Below, one piece after another: positions 1 through 6,237 of a DNA stretch of 24,979 nt. The stretch is taken from positions 1 to 24,979 of the forward strand of contig JBLHKV010000018.1 in the NCBI GenBank assembly GCA_047618115.1. Reading direction: 5' to 3'. Every line of letters starts with the position of its first letter. Position 1 is the stretch's first letter. The DNA comes from CALJGI01 sp047618115. GTDB taxonomy: Bacteria > Pseudomonadota > Gammaproteobacteria > Pseudomonadales > Halieaceae. The notes below the pieces were generated by a model. That model was not told the origin of the DNA, did no database searches, and worked only from the letters and a program-made list of their open reading frames with translations. The translations under genes and the position numbers were made by a program.

Positions 1-108
1 TGATCTAATTAACCCGCCGTCAGATCAGTGTGATTGACAATTTTATTTTAATGGGGAGCTCGCAATGCGGAAGTATTACATTCTTTTTACCACAGTTTGT
101 GGCTGGAT

Positions 109-332
109 ATGTTGATCTGGCCAGTCTTACTAATCGTAGTGTTGGTTGTTTCTACCACCAGTGCAAAAAAATCTAATCGTTCATACGAAACTCAGAAACC
201 GGGATTAAAGAAAGAAATTATGTCCACGAACTTGGCAAAGTGGTGAAATCCTACAAGGATCTAGATTCTGACGGCACCTACGAAGTTGAGTGTCACTACC
301 ATTTTTTCGAAGATGAAGAGTGCTCCATCTGA
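109..332 (+). pseudogene. Possible frameshifted small membrane protein gene
   Basis: An ATG at 109 opens a 45-residue frame (stop 244-246) with a hydrophobic N-terminal helix (about residues 2-15, rich in L, V and I) followed by a basic, polar tail. A second frame overlaps its stop: GTG at 243-245 shares bases with the TGA and reads 29 residues to the TGA at 330-332, ending in an acidic, Cys/His-containing tail (DGTYEVECHYHFFEDEECSI). Read with one frameshift between about 185 and 240 the two parts give a membrane-anchored protein of about 74 residues with a C-terminal soluble tail. No family is recognised and no strong ribosome binding site precedes the ATG. It could be a broken gene, two tiny overlapping genes, a sequencing indel, or non-coding DNA. 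The first 108 bases hold only very short frames. Confidence 0.25.
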
Positions 333-377
333 TGAAATTTTCAACAATAGAAGTTTTTTCTTAGCTTAGGAGGCGAC

Positions 378-683
378 GTGCAATACGGCATTCTTCCCTA
401 CATTCTTCTATCTGAAATCATTTCATTGGTCTTGATATGGAAGGTCAGCAAGTGGAAGCTCCATCCAGCCTTAAAACTCATTATCACCCTTATCCCGTTC
501 ATTGGACCAGTGCTGTATGTTAGTGCGGCATATAATCCTCCGCATCCAAACTCGCCCGTATTACGAGGCAGTGGAGCTAGAGGTAGCTACAGTCATCGCT
601 GGTCTTCTCTTAAGCCTCTTTGGCGTGAGGATATGAAGCACGAGAAAAAACTTCAAGTCGATAACGAAAGCGAAGCAGATTGA
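378..683 (+). CDS. Small membrane protein, PLDc_N-like
   Basis: 101 residues, GTG start chosen because a strong Shine-Dalgarno sequence, AGGAGG at 368-373, lies 4 bases upstream. Two membrane segments are visible: about residues 5-22, and about 32-52, separated by a short basic loop (KVSKWKLHP). The second helix ends in IPFIGPVLYV, which resembles the short PLDc_N two-helix module found at the N-terminus of cardiolipin synthases and as a stand-alone small protein; the C-terminal half is hydrophilic, with charged residues (KHEKK, ESEAD). No catalytic HKD motif is present, so it is not itself a phospholipase. It is the first of three closely spaced plus-strand genes for small membrane proteins (31 and 29 bases between them), suggesting one transcript. 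The family match is from motif memory and moderately uncertain; the role is unknown. Confidence 0.65.
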   Translation: MQYGILPYILLSEIISLVLIWKVSKWKLHPALKLIITLIPFIGPVLYVSAAYNPPHPNSPVLRGSGARGSYSHRWSSLKPLWREDMKHEKKLQVDNESEAD

Positions 684-714
684 TTTTTGTGCGAGCTACA
701 CTCAGTCCACCTAC

Positions 715-1140
715 ATGTCTCTAAGGGTGCGGGGGAATTTGACAATCAACCACATACTTTTCGTTATGGCGTGGGCTATTGGCCTCGTGATACTTCAATA
801 TTACCCTTCTCTTTCAAAGGAAGAATCCAAGGTAGCGGAGCTTGTCATCGACATGCTGCAGACCAAAATGTACTTACAAGTTTCTCTGCTCATTTTCCCA
901 GTAGCCTGTTTATGGTATCTCGCGACACGGTTACCCCAAGTACTGAAAAGCGACAAATGGCCCCCGGAGGATCATTCGCTACCTGATTTTTTGCTTTCCA
1001 TGGGCTCTAAATGGGCCCAATTAGCTATCTCCAGCATGATCGCTATTACGATGTTTTTCCTTCTGTTGCAGTGTCTTCAAGTTCAGGATTATGCGCACCT
1101 GCTAGAAGCACTAAACGAATCTTCCCCGCCCGGACATTGA
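715..1140 (+). CDS. Hypothetical three-helix membrane protein
   Basis: 141 residues from ATG at 715; no earlier in-frame start is visible and no good ribosome binding site precedes it, so translation may be coupled to the gene ending 31 bases upstream. Three hydrophobic segments are visible at about residues 13-30, 52-72 and 100-120. The loop between helices 1 and 2 is charged (SKEESKVAEL), and the loop between helices 2 and 3 holds a Trp-Pro-Pro-Glu motif. The protein ends in a short polar tail (ESSPPGH). I recognise no family and no catalytic motif. A frame of 99 residues on the same strand (687-986) overlaps it; it was rejected because only this frame gives clean amphipathic and membrane patterning. 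It lies between two other small membrane-protein genes, likely co-transcribed. Confidence 0.6.
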   Translation: MSLRVRGNLTINHILFVMAWAIGLVILQYYPSLSKEESKVAELVIDMLQTKMYLQVSLLIFPVACLWYLATRLPQVLKSDKWPPEDHSLPDFLLSMGSKWAQLAISSMIAITMFFLLLQCLQVQDYAHLLEALNESSPPGH

Positions 1141-1169
1141 ATGGCGCAACACTGAATTAGGAAACCAGG

Positions 1170-1403
1170 ATGGGACTACAATATTTTTTGGTTTTTTCTT
1201 TGGTTGTCATCTCAGCTGTATACGCTCTTAACTGGGCCCGCGCATATGGGGTGGCCAGTTCCGGCGACAGGCTGGAGATATTGTTGCACCCGTTTTGGTA
1301 CGTCCTGTATAGAGATGACGAGGAAGTTGGGCCCTATGCCCAGCGAGCACTTATTTGTGTTTTGCTGCTTCTGTTGGTCCTGATGATGATATTTTTTGTC
1401 TAG
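1170..1403 (+). CDS. Hypothetical two-helix small membrane protein
   Basis: 77 residues from ATG at 1170, preceded by a plausible ribosome binding site (CCAGG just upstream). An N-terminal hydrophobic helix (about residues 4-22) is followed by a short soluble middle with several acidic residues (RDDEEVG), and the protein ends in a very hydrophobic helix (about residues 60-77) that runs to the last residue, a tail-anchor-like layout. No family is recognised. It lies 29 bases after the previous membrane-protein gene on the same strand. The opposite-strand frame over this stretch (1212-1436) has no sensible protein features. Function unknown; co-transcription with the two upstream genes is inferred from spacing only. 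Confidence 0.55.
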   Translation: MGLQYFLVFSLVVISAVYALNWARAYGVASSGDRLEILLHPFWYVLYRDDEEVGPYAQRALICVLLLLLVLMMIFFV

Positions 1404-1508
1404 GTGTACGCAGATTTTCGGATGGACCCTCAGCAATTCAGTGCCCTCTCACTGGCAATTCTCCAAACATAGACGATAATTTCATAGTCATTAAGCATTT
1501 ATAGGTAA

Positions 1509-1688
1509 GTGAAGTGGAAACTATTCGGTCTGTTGGTGTTATCCCTTTTCCTCAGTAACGGCGTCCTGGCGATTGAAGCTGAGAGCCCCGAATCCAGTTG
1601 CGGTTCCATCCTCGGGGGCGCGCTGAGCGGATTGGAAGATTTCCTGGACGTGTTTCCATTCGCAGAGATAAACGATACCCGGGCATAA
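1509..1688 (+). CDS. Small exported protein with signal peptide
   Basis: 59 residues from a GTG at 1509. The N-terminus is a textbook Sec signal: a basic start (VKWK), a hydrophobic core (about residues 5-16), then a small-residue end at GVLA (about residue 21), so cleavage after Ala21 is predicted. The predicted mature part is about 38 residues, acidic, with one Cys (SSCGSILGG) and a hydrophobic patch. The Cys is not in a lipobox position, so it is not an obvious lipoprotein. The ribosome binding site is weak (AGGT just upstream), which lowers confidence. No family is recognised. It could be a small periplasmic protein or the remnant of a longer exported gene. Bases 1404-1508 upstream hold no gene I can support. 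Confidence 0.45.
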   Translation: MKWKLFGLLVLSLFLSNGVLAIEAESPESSCGSILGGALSGLEDFLDVFPFAEINDTRA

Positions 1689-1696
1689 CAATCATT

Positions 1697-1727
1697 TGTG
1701 TAGCCGGTTATACTGCCGGCCCACACA
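1697..1727 (+). other. Imperfect inverted repeat after small exported gene
   Basis: TGTGT (1697-1701) and GCCGG (1703-1707) pair with CCGGC (1716-1720) and ACACA (1723-1727) around an 8-base loop, with a small internal bulge. It begins 8 bases after the stop of the small exported protein. There is no T run after it on the plus strand, so it is a poor intrinsic terminator; it may be an RNA-stabilising structure or part of the trpG leader. Confidence 0.35.
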
Positions 1728-1751
1728 ATGCATTCAGACTGGGAGCATGTA

Positions 1752-1829
1752 ATGAGTCACTTTTGCGCGGCACCACCGGTCTGGTGCCCACCCACCCCGT
1801 ATGGGTTTCGATGGCAGTTTGTTGAATAG
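1752..1829 (+). promoter_or_regulatory. Possible Trp-containing leader mini-ORF and stem-loop upstream of trpG
   Basis: ATG at 1752, preceded by GGGAG at the usual distance, opens a 25-codon frame ending at TAG 1827-1829, with Trp codons at positions 11 (1782-1784) and 21 (1812-1814). A perfect 7-bp stem, GGCACCA (1769-1775) with TGGTGCC (1782-1788) around a 6-base loop, overlaps it, and the first Trp codon sits in the 3' arm. This lies 64 bases before trpG. It resembles the ingredients of a translation-coupled leader, but the Trp codons are not adjacent and no terminator with a T run follows. Chance occurrence is quite possible. Confidence 0.25.
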
Positions 1830-1893
1830 CTAGACGCACTCGGCGGTTACGCATAGCCGATAAATTCAGCATTATCTGTTTGGAAATATTCGC

Positions 1894-2490
1894 ATGTTAC
1901 TAATGATCGATAATTACGACTCGTTTACCTATAACGTTGTGCAATACTTGGGTGAACTGGATGCCGATGTCAGGGTGTTCCGAAATGACGAAATCGGGCT
2001 GGACGAAATTCGGGAGTTGGCACCTGAGCAAATAGTCATCTCGCCGGGGCCATGCACGCCCAATGAAGCTGGCATCTCAATGGCAGTGGTGGAGGCCTTT
2101 AGCGGTAAAATACCCATATTGGGGATATGCCTTGGGCATCAAAGTATTGGTCAGGTCTTCGGTGGAAATGTCGTGCGTGCACGCGCTGTTATGCACGGTA
2201 AAACCTCGCCTATTTTTCATCGCGAACAGGGTGTTTTTGCCGGGCTGAGTAATCCATTTGTAGCGACGCGCTACCACTCTCTGGTGATCGACCGTGACAC
2301 GCTGCCCGACTGTCTGGAGCTTACCGCCTGGACTGAAAATGAGGACGGCTCTGTAGACGAAATCATGGGTGTGCGTCATCGCGAGTACGCTCTCGAGGGC
2401 GTCCAGTTTCACCCCGAGTCAATTCTTACCGAGCACGGGCACGAGCTTTTACAAAACTTTCTACAGCCCCGCGATCAAAGGGGCTTTTAG
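1894..2490 (+). CDS. trpG: Anthranilate synthase component II (glutamine amidotransferase)
   Basis: 198 residues, full length for the family. It supplies ammonia from glutamine to TrpE for anthranilate formation, the first step of tryptophan synthesis; homologues (PabA) can also serve p-aminobenzoate synthesis, so it may be shared. Class I amidotransferase motifs are all present: DNYDSFTYN near the start, the SPGPCTPNEAG oxyanion-hole region at about 50-60, the nucleophile Cys79 in GICLGHQ, and the His173/Glu175 pair in FHPES. The ATG at 1894 gives the classical short N-terminus, with GGAA upstream as a weak ribosome binding site. trpD follows after 5 bases on the same strand, so trpGDC is an operon. 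trpE is not adjacent in the window; the upstream DNA holds unknown small genes instead, as in other bacteria where trpE is separated from trpGDC. Confidence 0.97.
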   Translation: MLLMIDNYDSFTYNVVQYLGELDADVRVFRNDEIGLDEIRELAPEQIVISPGPCTPNEAGISMAVVEAFSGKIPILGICLGHQSIGQVFGGNVVRARAVMHGKTSPIFHREQGVFAGLSNPFVATRYHSLVIDRDTLPDCLELTAWTENEDGSVDEIMGVRHREYALEGVQFHPESILTEHGHELLQNFLQPRDQRGF

Positions 2491-2495
2491 GCACA

Positions 2496-3521
2496 ATGGA
2501 TATACAAGTGGCAATCAGCCAGGTCGTCGAAGGCCGATCGCTCACCACCGATGATATGGCGACCGTTATGCGCCAAATAATGACAGGTGCAGCACAGGAC
2601 GCCCAGATAGGCGGCTTGTTGGTTGCGTTACGCATGAAGGGTGAGGCGGTGTCCGAGATCGCCGGTGCGGCCAAGGTAATGCGCGAACTCGCTACCGGCG
2701 TAAAGGTAGAAGGGGAACATCTGGTTGATATCGTTGGCACCGGAGGTGACGGGTCGTGTATTTTTAATGTTTCTACCGCGTCTTCTATGGTGGTGGCAGC
2801 AGCTGGGGGGAAGGTGGCCAAGCACGGCAATCGGTCGGTCAGCAGTTCCAGCGGCGCCGCTGACTTACTGGAGGCGGCCGGGGTACGCATCGACCTGAAT
2901 TCCGAGGAGGTCGCCCGTTGTGTCGATGAATTGGGCGTCGGATTTATGTTCGCCGTCAACCACCACTCCGCCGCGAAATACGCAGCGGGACCGCGTAAGG
3001 CTCTTGGCATCCGCACGCTGTTTAATGTGTTGGGGCCGATCACAAATCCCGCCGGGGTTAAGCGTCAGTTGCTGGGGGTTTACAGTGCCGAATTACAGCG
3101 TCCTATCGCCGAGGTGCTGCGCGAGTTGGGCAGCGACCACGTGTTGGTGGTGCACGCCAATGATGGCCTGGATGAAATCAGCATCGCCGCCGAAACTCGG
3201 GTGGTAGAACTACACCGTGGCGAGATCAAAGAGTATTCAGTAACGCCCGAGCAGTTCGGCATGGAGCGCAGCGCTCTGGATTCACTCGTCGTCGACAACG
3301 CAAAAGAAAGCCTTGCTGTTATTAAGTTGGCGTTGACGGGAGGCCACCCGGTAGCCGCGAATATGTTGGCGCTTAACGCTGGCGCCGCGCTCTATGCGGC
3401 GGACGTCAGTTCGAATTTGGGCGAGGGTGTCGCGCTCGCACAAGACGTTATCGCCAGTGGCCTTGGCTGGGAAAAATTACGCATGCTAGCCCAGTTTACG
3501 CAGCTGTTAAAGGAGGTCTGA
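2496..3521 (+). CDS. trpD: Anthranilate phosphoribosyltransferase
   Basis: 341 residues, normal length. It transfers the phosphoribosyl group of PRPP to anthranilate, the second committed step to tryptophan, in the cytoplasm. Visible motifs: the PRPP/pyrophosphate loop GTGGDG at residues 81-86, the anthranilate/metal region KHGNRSVSSSSG at 109-120, and the FNVLGPITNP motif near 175. The N-terminal helical bundle typical of this nucleoside-phosphorylase-like fold is present. Unlike the E. coli enzyme there is no fused TrpG domain, since TrpG is the separate gene 5 bases upstream. The ATG start is supported by a purine-rich sequence upstream and by alignment of the N-terminus with the family. 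The stop lies 3 bases before trpC. Confidence 0.97.
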   Translation: MDIQVAISQVVEGRSLTTDDMATVMRQIMTGAAQDAQIGGLLVALRMKGEAVSEIAGAAKVMRELATGVKVEGEHLVDIVGTGGDGSCIFNVSTASSMVVAAAGGKVAKHGNRSVSSSSGAADLLEAAGVRIDLNSEEVARCVDELGVGFMFAVNHHSAAKYAAGPRKALGIRTLFNVLGPITNPAGVKRQLLGVYSAELQRPIAEVLRELGSDHVLVVHANDGLDEISIAAETRVVELHRGEIKEYSVTPEQFGMERSALDSLVVDNAKESLAVIKLALTGGHPVAANMLALNAGAALYAADVSSNLGEGVALAQDVIASGLGWEKLRMLAQFTQLLKEV

Positions 3522-3524
3522 GAC

Positions 3525-4340
3525 GTGACTGGCCCTGCAGATGGCACTCCAACCATCCTTAAACGAATTATTACCCGCAAGCACGAGGAGGTGGTAGAGC
3601 GGAAGCTGCAGGTTTCTACCTCTGCACTCAATATCTCTGCGACCCATGCGCCAGGCTGTCGCGGCTTTGCCCAGGCGTTGGTTGATCAGCTGGCGAAGGG
3701 GCGCTCTGGGGTGATTGCCGAAATTAAAAAAGCGTCTCCCAGCAAAGGTGTTATCCGCGAGGACTTTGATCCCGCAGCCATCGCCATCAGCTACCAGAGT
3801 GGCGGAGCTACCTGTTTGTCGGTACTGACAGACCGGGATTTTTTCCAGGGTGATGAGGCCTATTTACAGGCCGCGCGCGCGGTGTGTGAGCTGCCGGTCA
3901 TTCGCAAAGATTTTATCGTTGACCCCTATCAAGTTGTCGAAAGTCGGGCTGTAGGTGCAGATTGTATTTTGCTAATTGTAGCGGCACTCAAGGGCGATCC
4001 AGGCCTACTGCGTGGCTTACACGATCAGGCCGATGCGCTCGGCATGGATGTGCTGGTCGAGGTACACGATGCGCGGGAACTGGAGCTGGCCCTGACCCTG
4101 GAAACGCCGTTAGTGGGTATAAACAACCGCGACCTGCATAGCTTTGAGACTCGCCTGGAAACAACCTTCGAATTGCTCGAGCTGATACCCGAGGACCGGG
4201 TGGTGATTACCGAAAGCGGCATTCACTCTGCTGGCGATATTGCAGCCATGCGCGAACACGGCGTGGACTGTTTTTTAGTCGGAGAGGCATTTATGCGCGC
4301 GGAAGATCCGGGACAAAAACTTAAGACGCTGTTTTTCTAA
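3525..4340 (+). CDS. trpC: Indole-3-glycerol-phosphate synthase
   Basis: 271 residues, a stand-alone TIM-barrel enzyme with no TrpF domain, unlike the E. coli fusion. It closes the indole ring of carboxyphenylaminodeoxyribulose phosphate. Signature elements are visible: AEIKKASPSKG at about 65-75 (with the catalytic Glu and Lys), VIRKDFIVDPYQ at about 125-136, VGINNRDL with the conserved Asn-Asn-Arg, and the TESGI phosphate-binding strand. The GTG start is supported by an excellent Shine-Dalgarno (AGGAGG, 3511-3516) lying inside the end of trpD, which points to coupled translation. It is the last gene of the trp operon here; its end is 18 bases from the convergent crp gene, with no evident hairpin terminator between them. 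Confidence 0.97.
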   Translation: MTGPADGTPTILKRIITRKHEEVVERKLQVSTSALNISATHAPGCRGFAQALVDQLAKGRSGVIAEIKKASPSKGVIREDFDPAAIAISYQSGGATCLSVLTDRDFFQGDEAYLQAARAVCELPVIRKDFIVDPYQVVESRAVGADCILLIVAALKGDPGLLRGLHDQADALGMDVLVEVHDARELELALTLETPLVGINNRDLHSFETRLETTFELLELIPEDRVVITESGIHSAGDIAAMREHGVDCFLVGEAFMRAEDPGQKLKTLFF

Positions 4341-4358
4341 CTATTTGCTAGCCACTTT

Positions 4359-5000
4359 TTAGCGGGTGCCATACACGACTATGGTCTTGCCATGAGCTTC
4401 GAGTAAGCCCTCGTCCTCCAGATTTTTTAATACCCGACCCGCCATTTCCCGCGAACAGCCGACAAGTCGGCCAATCTCCTGGCGAGTCACCTTGATTTGC
4501 ATGCCGTCGGGATGGGTAATAGCGTCGGGTTGCTCACACAATTCCATTACCGTGCGCGCCACCCGACCGGACACATCGACAAAGGCCAAGTCGCTCAATT
4601 TGCGATTGGTGTGGCGCAGTCGATCCGCCATCTGGTGGGCGATAGTGAACGCGATATCGGGGAACTGACTGCGCACCTGATGAAATTTGATGTAACTGAT
4701 ATGAGCCACTTCGCAGGTAGACTTGGCGCGAATTGCAGCGCAGCGCGGCTCTTCGTCGAGCTTGCTGAACAAACCCATCTCCCCGATGAAGTCGCCGGGG
4801 TTGAGGTAAGATGCAACCATCTCGTGGTCCTCGTCGCCCTCCAGTAGCACTGTTACCGATCCCTCCAGAATAAGATAGAGCGACTCACTTACAGCGCCGG
4901 CCTTAATAATGAGTGCCTTGGGACGGAAAGTTTCGCGCTCGCAATAATCGACAAATCGTTCAATATCAGGCATGGCCCGGATTAATTGCGGTTTTATCAC
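4359..5000 (-). CDS. crp: cAMP-responsive transcription regulator, CRP/Vfr type
   Basis: 213 residues, close to the 210-214 of E. coli CRP and Pseudomonas Vfr. The N-terminal cyclic-nucleotide domain has the phosphate-binding cassette GEMGLFSK followed by EPRCAAIRAK, where Arg and Ala occupy the usual cAMP-contacting places. A dimerisation helix follows (MADRLRHTNRK), then a C-terminal helix-turn-helix with the recognition stretch CSREMAGR at about 182-189; the Arg, Glu and Arg that read the TGTGA half-site are kept. The protein ends in GKTIVVYGTR, almost identical to E. coli CRP. The start is GTG, supported by GGAGGAAA about 10 bases upstream; an ATG 27 bases further in (MPDIER) is the alternative. 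It is divergent from an osmC-type gene, as vfr is in Pseudomonas. It likely acts as a global cAMP-dependent regulator. Confidence 0.95.
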   Translation of the reverse strand: MIKPQLIRAMPDIERFVDYCERETFRPKALIIKAGAVSESLYLILEGSVTVLLEGDEDHEMVASYLNPGDFIGEMGLFSKLDEEPRCAAIRAKSTCEVAHISYIKFHQVRSQFPDIAFTIAHQMADRLRHTNRKLSDLAFVDVSGRVARTVMELCEQPDAITHPDGMQIKVTRQEIGRLVGCSREMAGRVLKNLEDEGLLEAHGKTIVVYGTR

Positions 5001-5049
5001 GTCTGAAATTTCCTCCGCGGTAACTGCTGGTGTCGTCGACAGCAGGCCT

Positions 5050-5097
5050 AGTGTATCCCTATCGGCGAGTAACTCAACCTCAGATGATTGTGATAAG
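5050..5097. promoter_or_regulatory. Candidate divergent crp/osmC promoters
   Basis: On the minus strand TTGAGT (5077-5072) and TACACT (5055-5050) are 16 bases apart and oriented toward crp. On the plus strand an extended -10-like TGTGATAAG (5089-5097) points toward the osmC-type gene and would start transcription near 5104, which favours the 5129 start for that gene. Both matches are partial. Confidence 0.25.
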
Positions 5098-5128
5098 CTC
5101 GCTCGCCTTTGAGGAGATGGGTTCTGAA

Positions 5129-5554
5129 ATGAAAGCGACGGTAAAATGGGTAGATGGCGCGATGTTTTTGGCGGAGTCTGGGAGCGGTCATACCGTGGTT
5201 ATGGACGGCCCGCCGGATGCGGGTGGTCGCAATCTTGGTGTTCGGCCGATGGAGATGCTACTCCTCGGCCTCGGTGGGTGTTCTGCCTACGACGTCATGA
5301 GTATGCTGAAAAAGTCGAGACAGAATGTTTCAGGTTGCCGCACAGAATTGGAGGCCGAGCGCGCCGATGCGGTGCCTGCTGTGTTTACCAAAATTCATCT
5401 TCACTTTGTTGTTAGCGGCCGAAACCTGAAAGAAAGTCACGTTGCCCGGGCGGTGTCGCTGTCGGCTGAAAAGTACTGCTCAGCGTCGATTATGCTCGAG
5501 GCCGCTGGTGTTGAAATGAGTCACAGTCATGAGATCGTGGAGTTGGCTGAGTAA
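5129..5554 (+). CDS. OsmC/Ohr-family protein, YhfA-like
   Basis: 141 residues from the ATG at 5129, chosen because family members such as E. coli YhfA begin at the equivalent MKATVKW, and the region upstream looks like the crp promoter. An in-frame frame extends back to 5030, and an ATG at 5117 is also possible. OsmC-type proteins are small alpha/beta dimers, some of which reduce organic hydroperoxides through two cysteines. Both family cysteines are kept here: one in GGCSAYD and one in SAEKYCS. The middle also keeps PMEMLLLGLGG. The YhfA branch is generally uncharacterised, so peroxidase activity is inferred from the cysteines only. Its place divergent from crp matches both E. coli (yhfA-crp) and Pseudomonas, and it ends 9 bases from the convergent coq7. 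Confidence 0.9.
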   Translation: MKATVKWVDGAMFLAESGSGHTVVMDGPPDAGGRNLGVRPMEMLLLGLGGCSAYDVMSMLKKSRQNVSGCRTELEAERADAVPAVFTKIHLHFVVSGRNLKESHVARAVSLSAEKYCSASIMLEAAGVEMSHSHEIVELAE

Positions 5555-5563
5555 GAGGTTTCT

Positions 5564-6208
5564 TTAAACGCGGTAGCTGCTGCCAGTCATGAGCTTTGAC
5601 ACCGCGCCCATCACAGATTTTACCGCCGGTGGAAAATCAACTCCACCAGCCTCCAGGGCGCGATCGCCGTGGGTTTTTTCATCCTCCAGCATTTGAGTCA
5701 GTACGGCCCTGCTGCGCTCGTCCTCCGCTGGAATTTGTTCCAGGTGATCCTCGAGATGAGCACAGACGCGCTCCTCGGTAGCGGCGACGAAACCCAGGCT
5801 CCATTTGTCCCCAGCGGCCCCGGCAGCCGCGCCCAGCAAAAATGAGGCGCCATACCATAAGGGATTGAGTACGCTGGTCTGACTGCCCAGTTGGCGCAGG
5901 CGTTCTTCACACCAGACCAGGTGGTCGACTTCTTCCTGCGCTGCGCGATCCATTTCTTCACGCACGCCTGGCAGTTTGGCTGTCAGCGCCTGCCCCTGAT
6001 ACAAAGCCTGAGCACAAACCTCGCCCGTGTGATTTACGCGCATCAGTCCAGCAATATGGCGACGTTGTTTGCGGTCGAGATTAGCTTCGTCTGTTGCGGC
6101 CGCCGGCGAGGGGCGTTTCGCGGAGGAGCTTCCCTGGCTCAAGGTTTTGAGCACCAGGTCAGCACCTTCGATAAATCTGTCTATGCCGCTGATTCGACGT
6201 CCGTTCAT
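5564..6208 (-). CDS. coq7: Demethoxyubiquinone hydroxylase (di-iron, Coq7 type)
   Basis: 214 residues. This di-iron monooxygenase adds the penultimate-step hydroxyl to the demethoxyubiquinone ring, doing the job that flavin-dependent UbiF does in E. coli. The carboxylate-bridged di-iron ligands are visible in order: Glu in HTGEVCAQALY, Glu and His in EEVDHLVWCEERL, Glu in ATEERVCAHLEDHL, and Glu and His in EDEKTHGDRA. A hydrophobic stretch (GASFLLGAAAGAAGDKW) fits its membrane-surface binding. The N-terminal 40 residues are a variable Ser/Ala-rich lead. The ATG start has GGAAA upstream. It sits 29 bases after purD on the same strand and may be co-transcribed. In Pseudomonas coq7 lies near vfr and an osmC-type gene too, although a speD gene intervenes there and is missing here. 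Confidence 0.96.
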   Translation of the reverse strand: MNGRRISGIDRFIEGADLVLKTLSQGSSSAKRPSPAAATDEANLDRKQRRHIAGLMRVNHTGEVCAQALYQGQALTAKLPGVREEMDRAAQEEVDHLVWCEERLRQLGSQTSVLNPLWYGASFLLGAAAGAAGDKWSLGFVAATEERVCAHLEDHLEQIPAEDERSRAVLTQMLEDEKTHGDRALEAGGVDFPPAVKSVMGAVSKLMTGSSYRV

Positions 6209-6237
6209 GATCGTTTCCGGTGAGGGTTCGCTAGAAA

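Noticed and set aside
687..986. 99-codon plus-strand frame overlapping the second small membrane gene
   Set aside because: Lacks membrane patterning and family features; the 715-1140 frame is far more protein-like.
1598..1825. 75-codon plus-strand open frame before trpG
   Set aside because: Arg-rich composition, no sensible motif; the overlapping 1509-1688 frame has a clear signal peptide instead.
2426..3043. Long minus-strand open frame (205 codons) opposite trpD
   Set aside because: Shadow of a high-GC gene; Ser/Pro/Ala/Thr-rich, no recognisable motif, and trpD is unambiguous on the plus strand.
5089..5104. TGTGA half-site in the crp/osmC gap as a CRP autoregulatory site
   Set aside because: The second half (CGCTC) does not match TCACA at any position.
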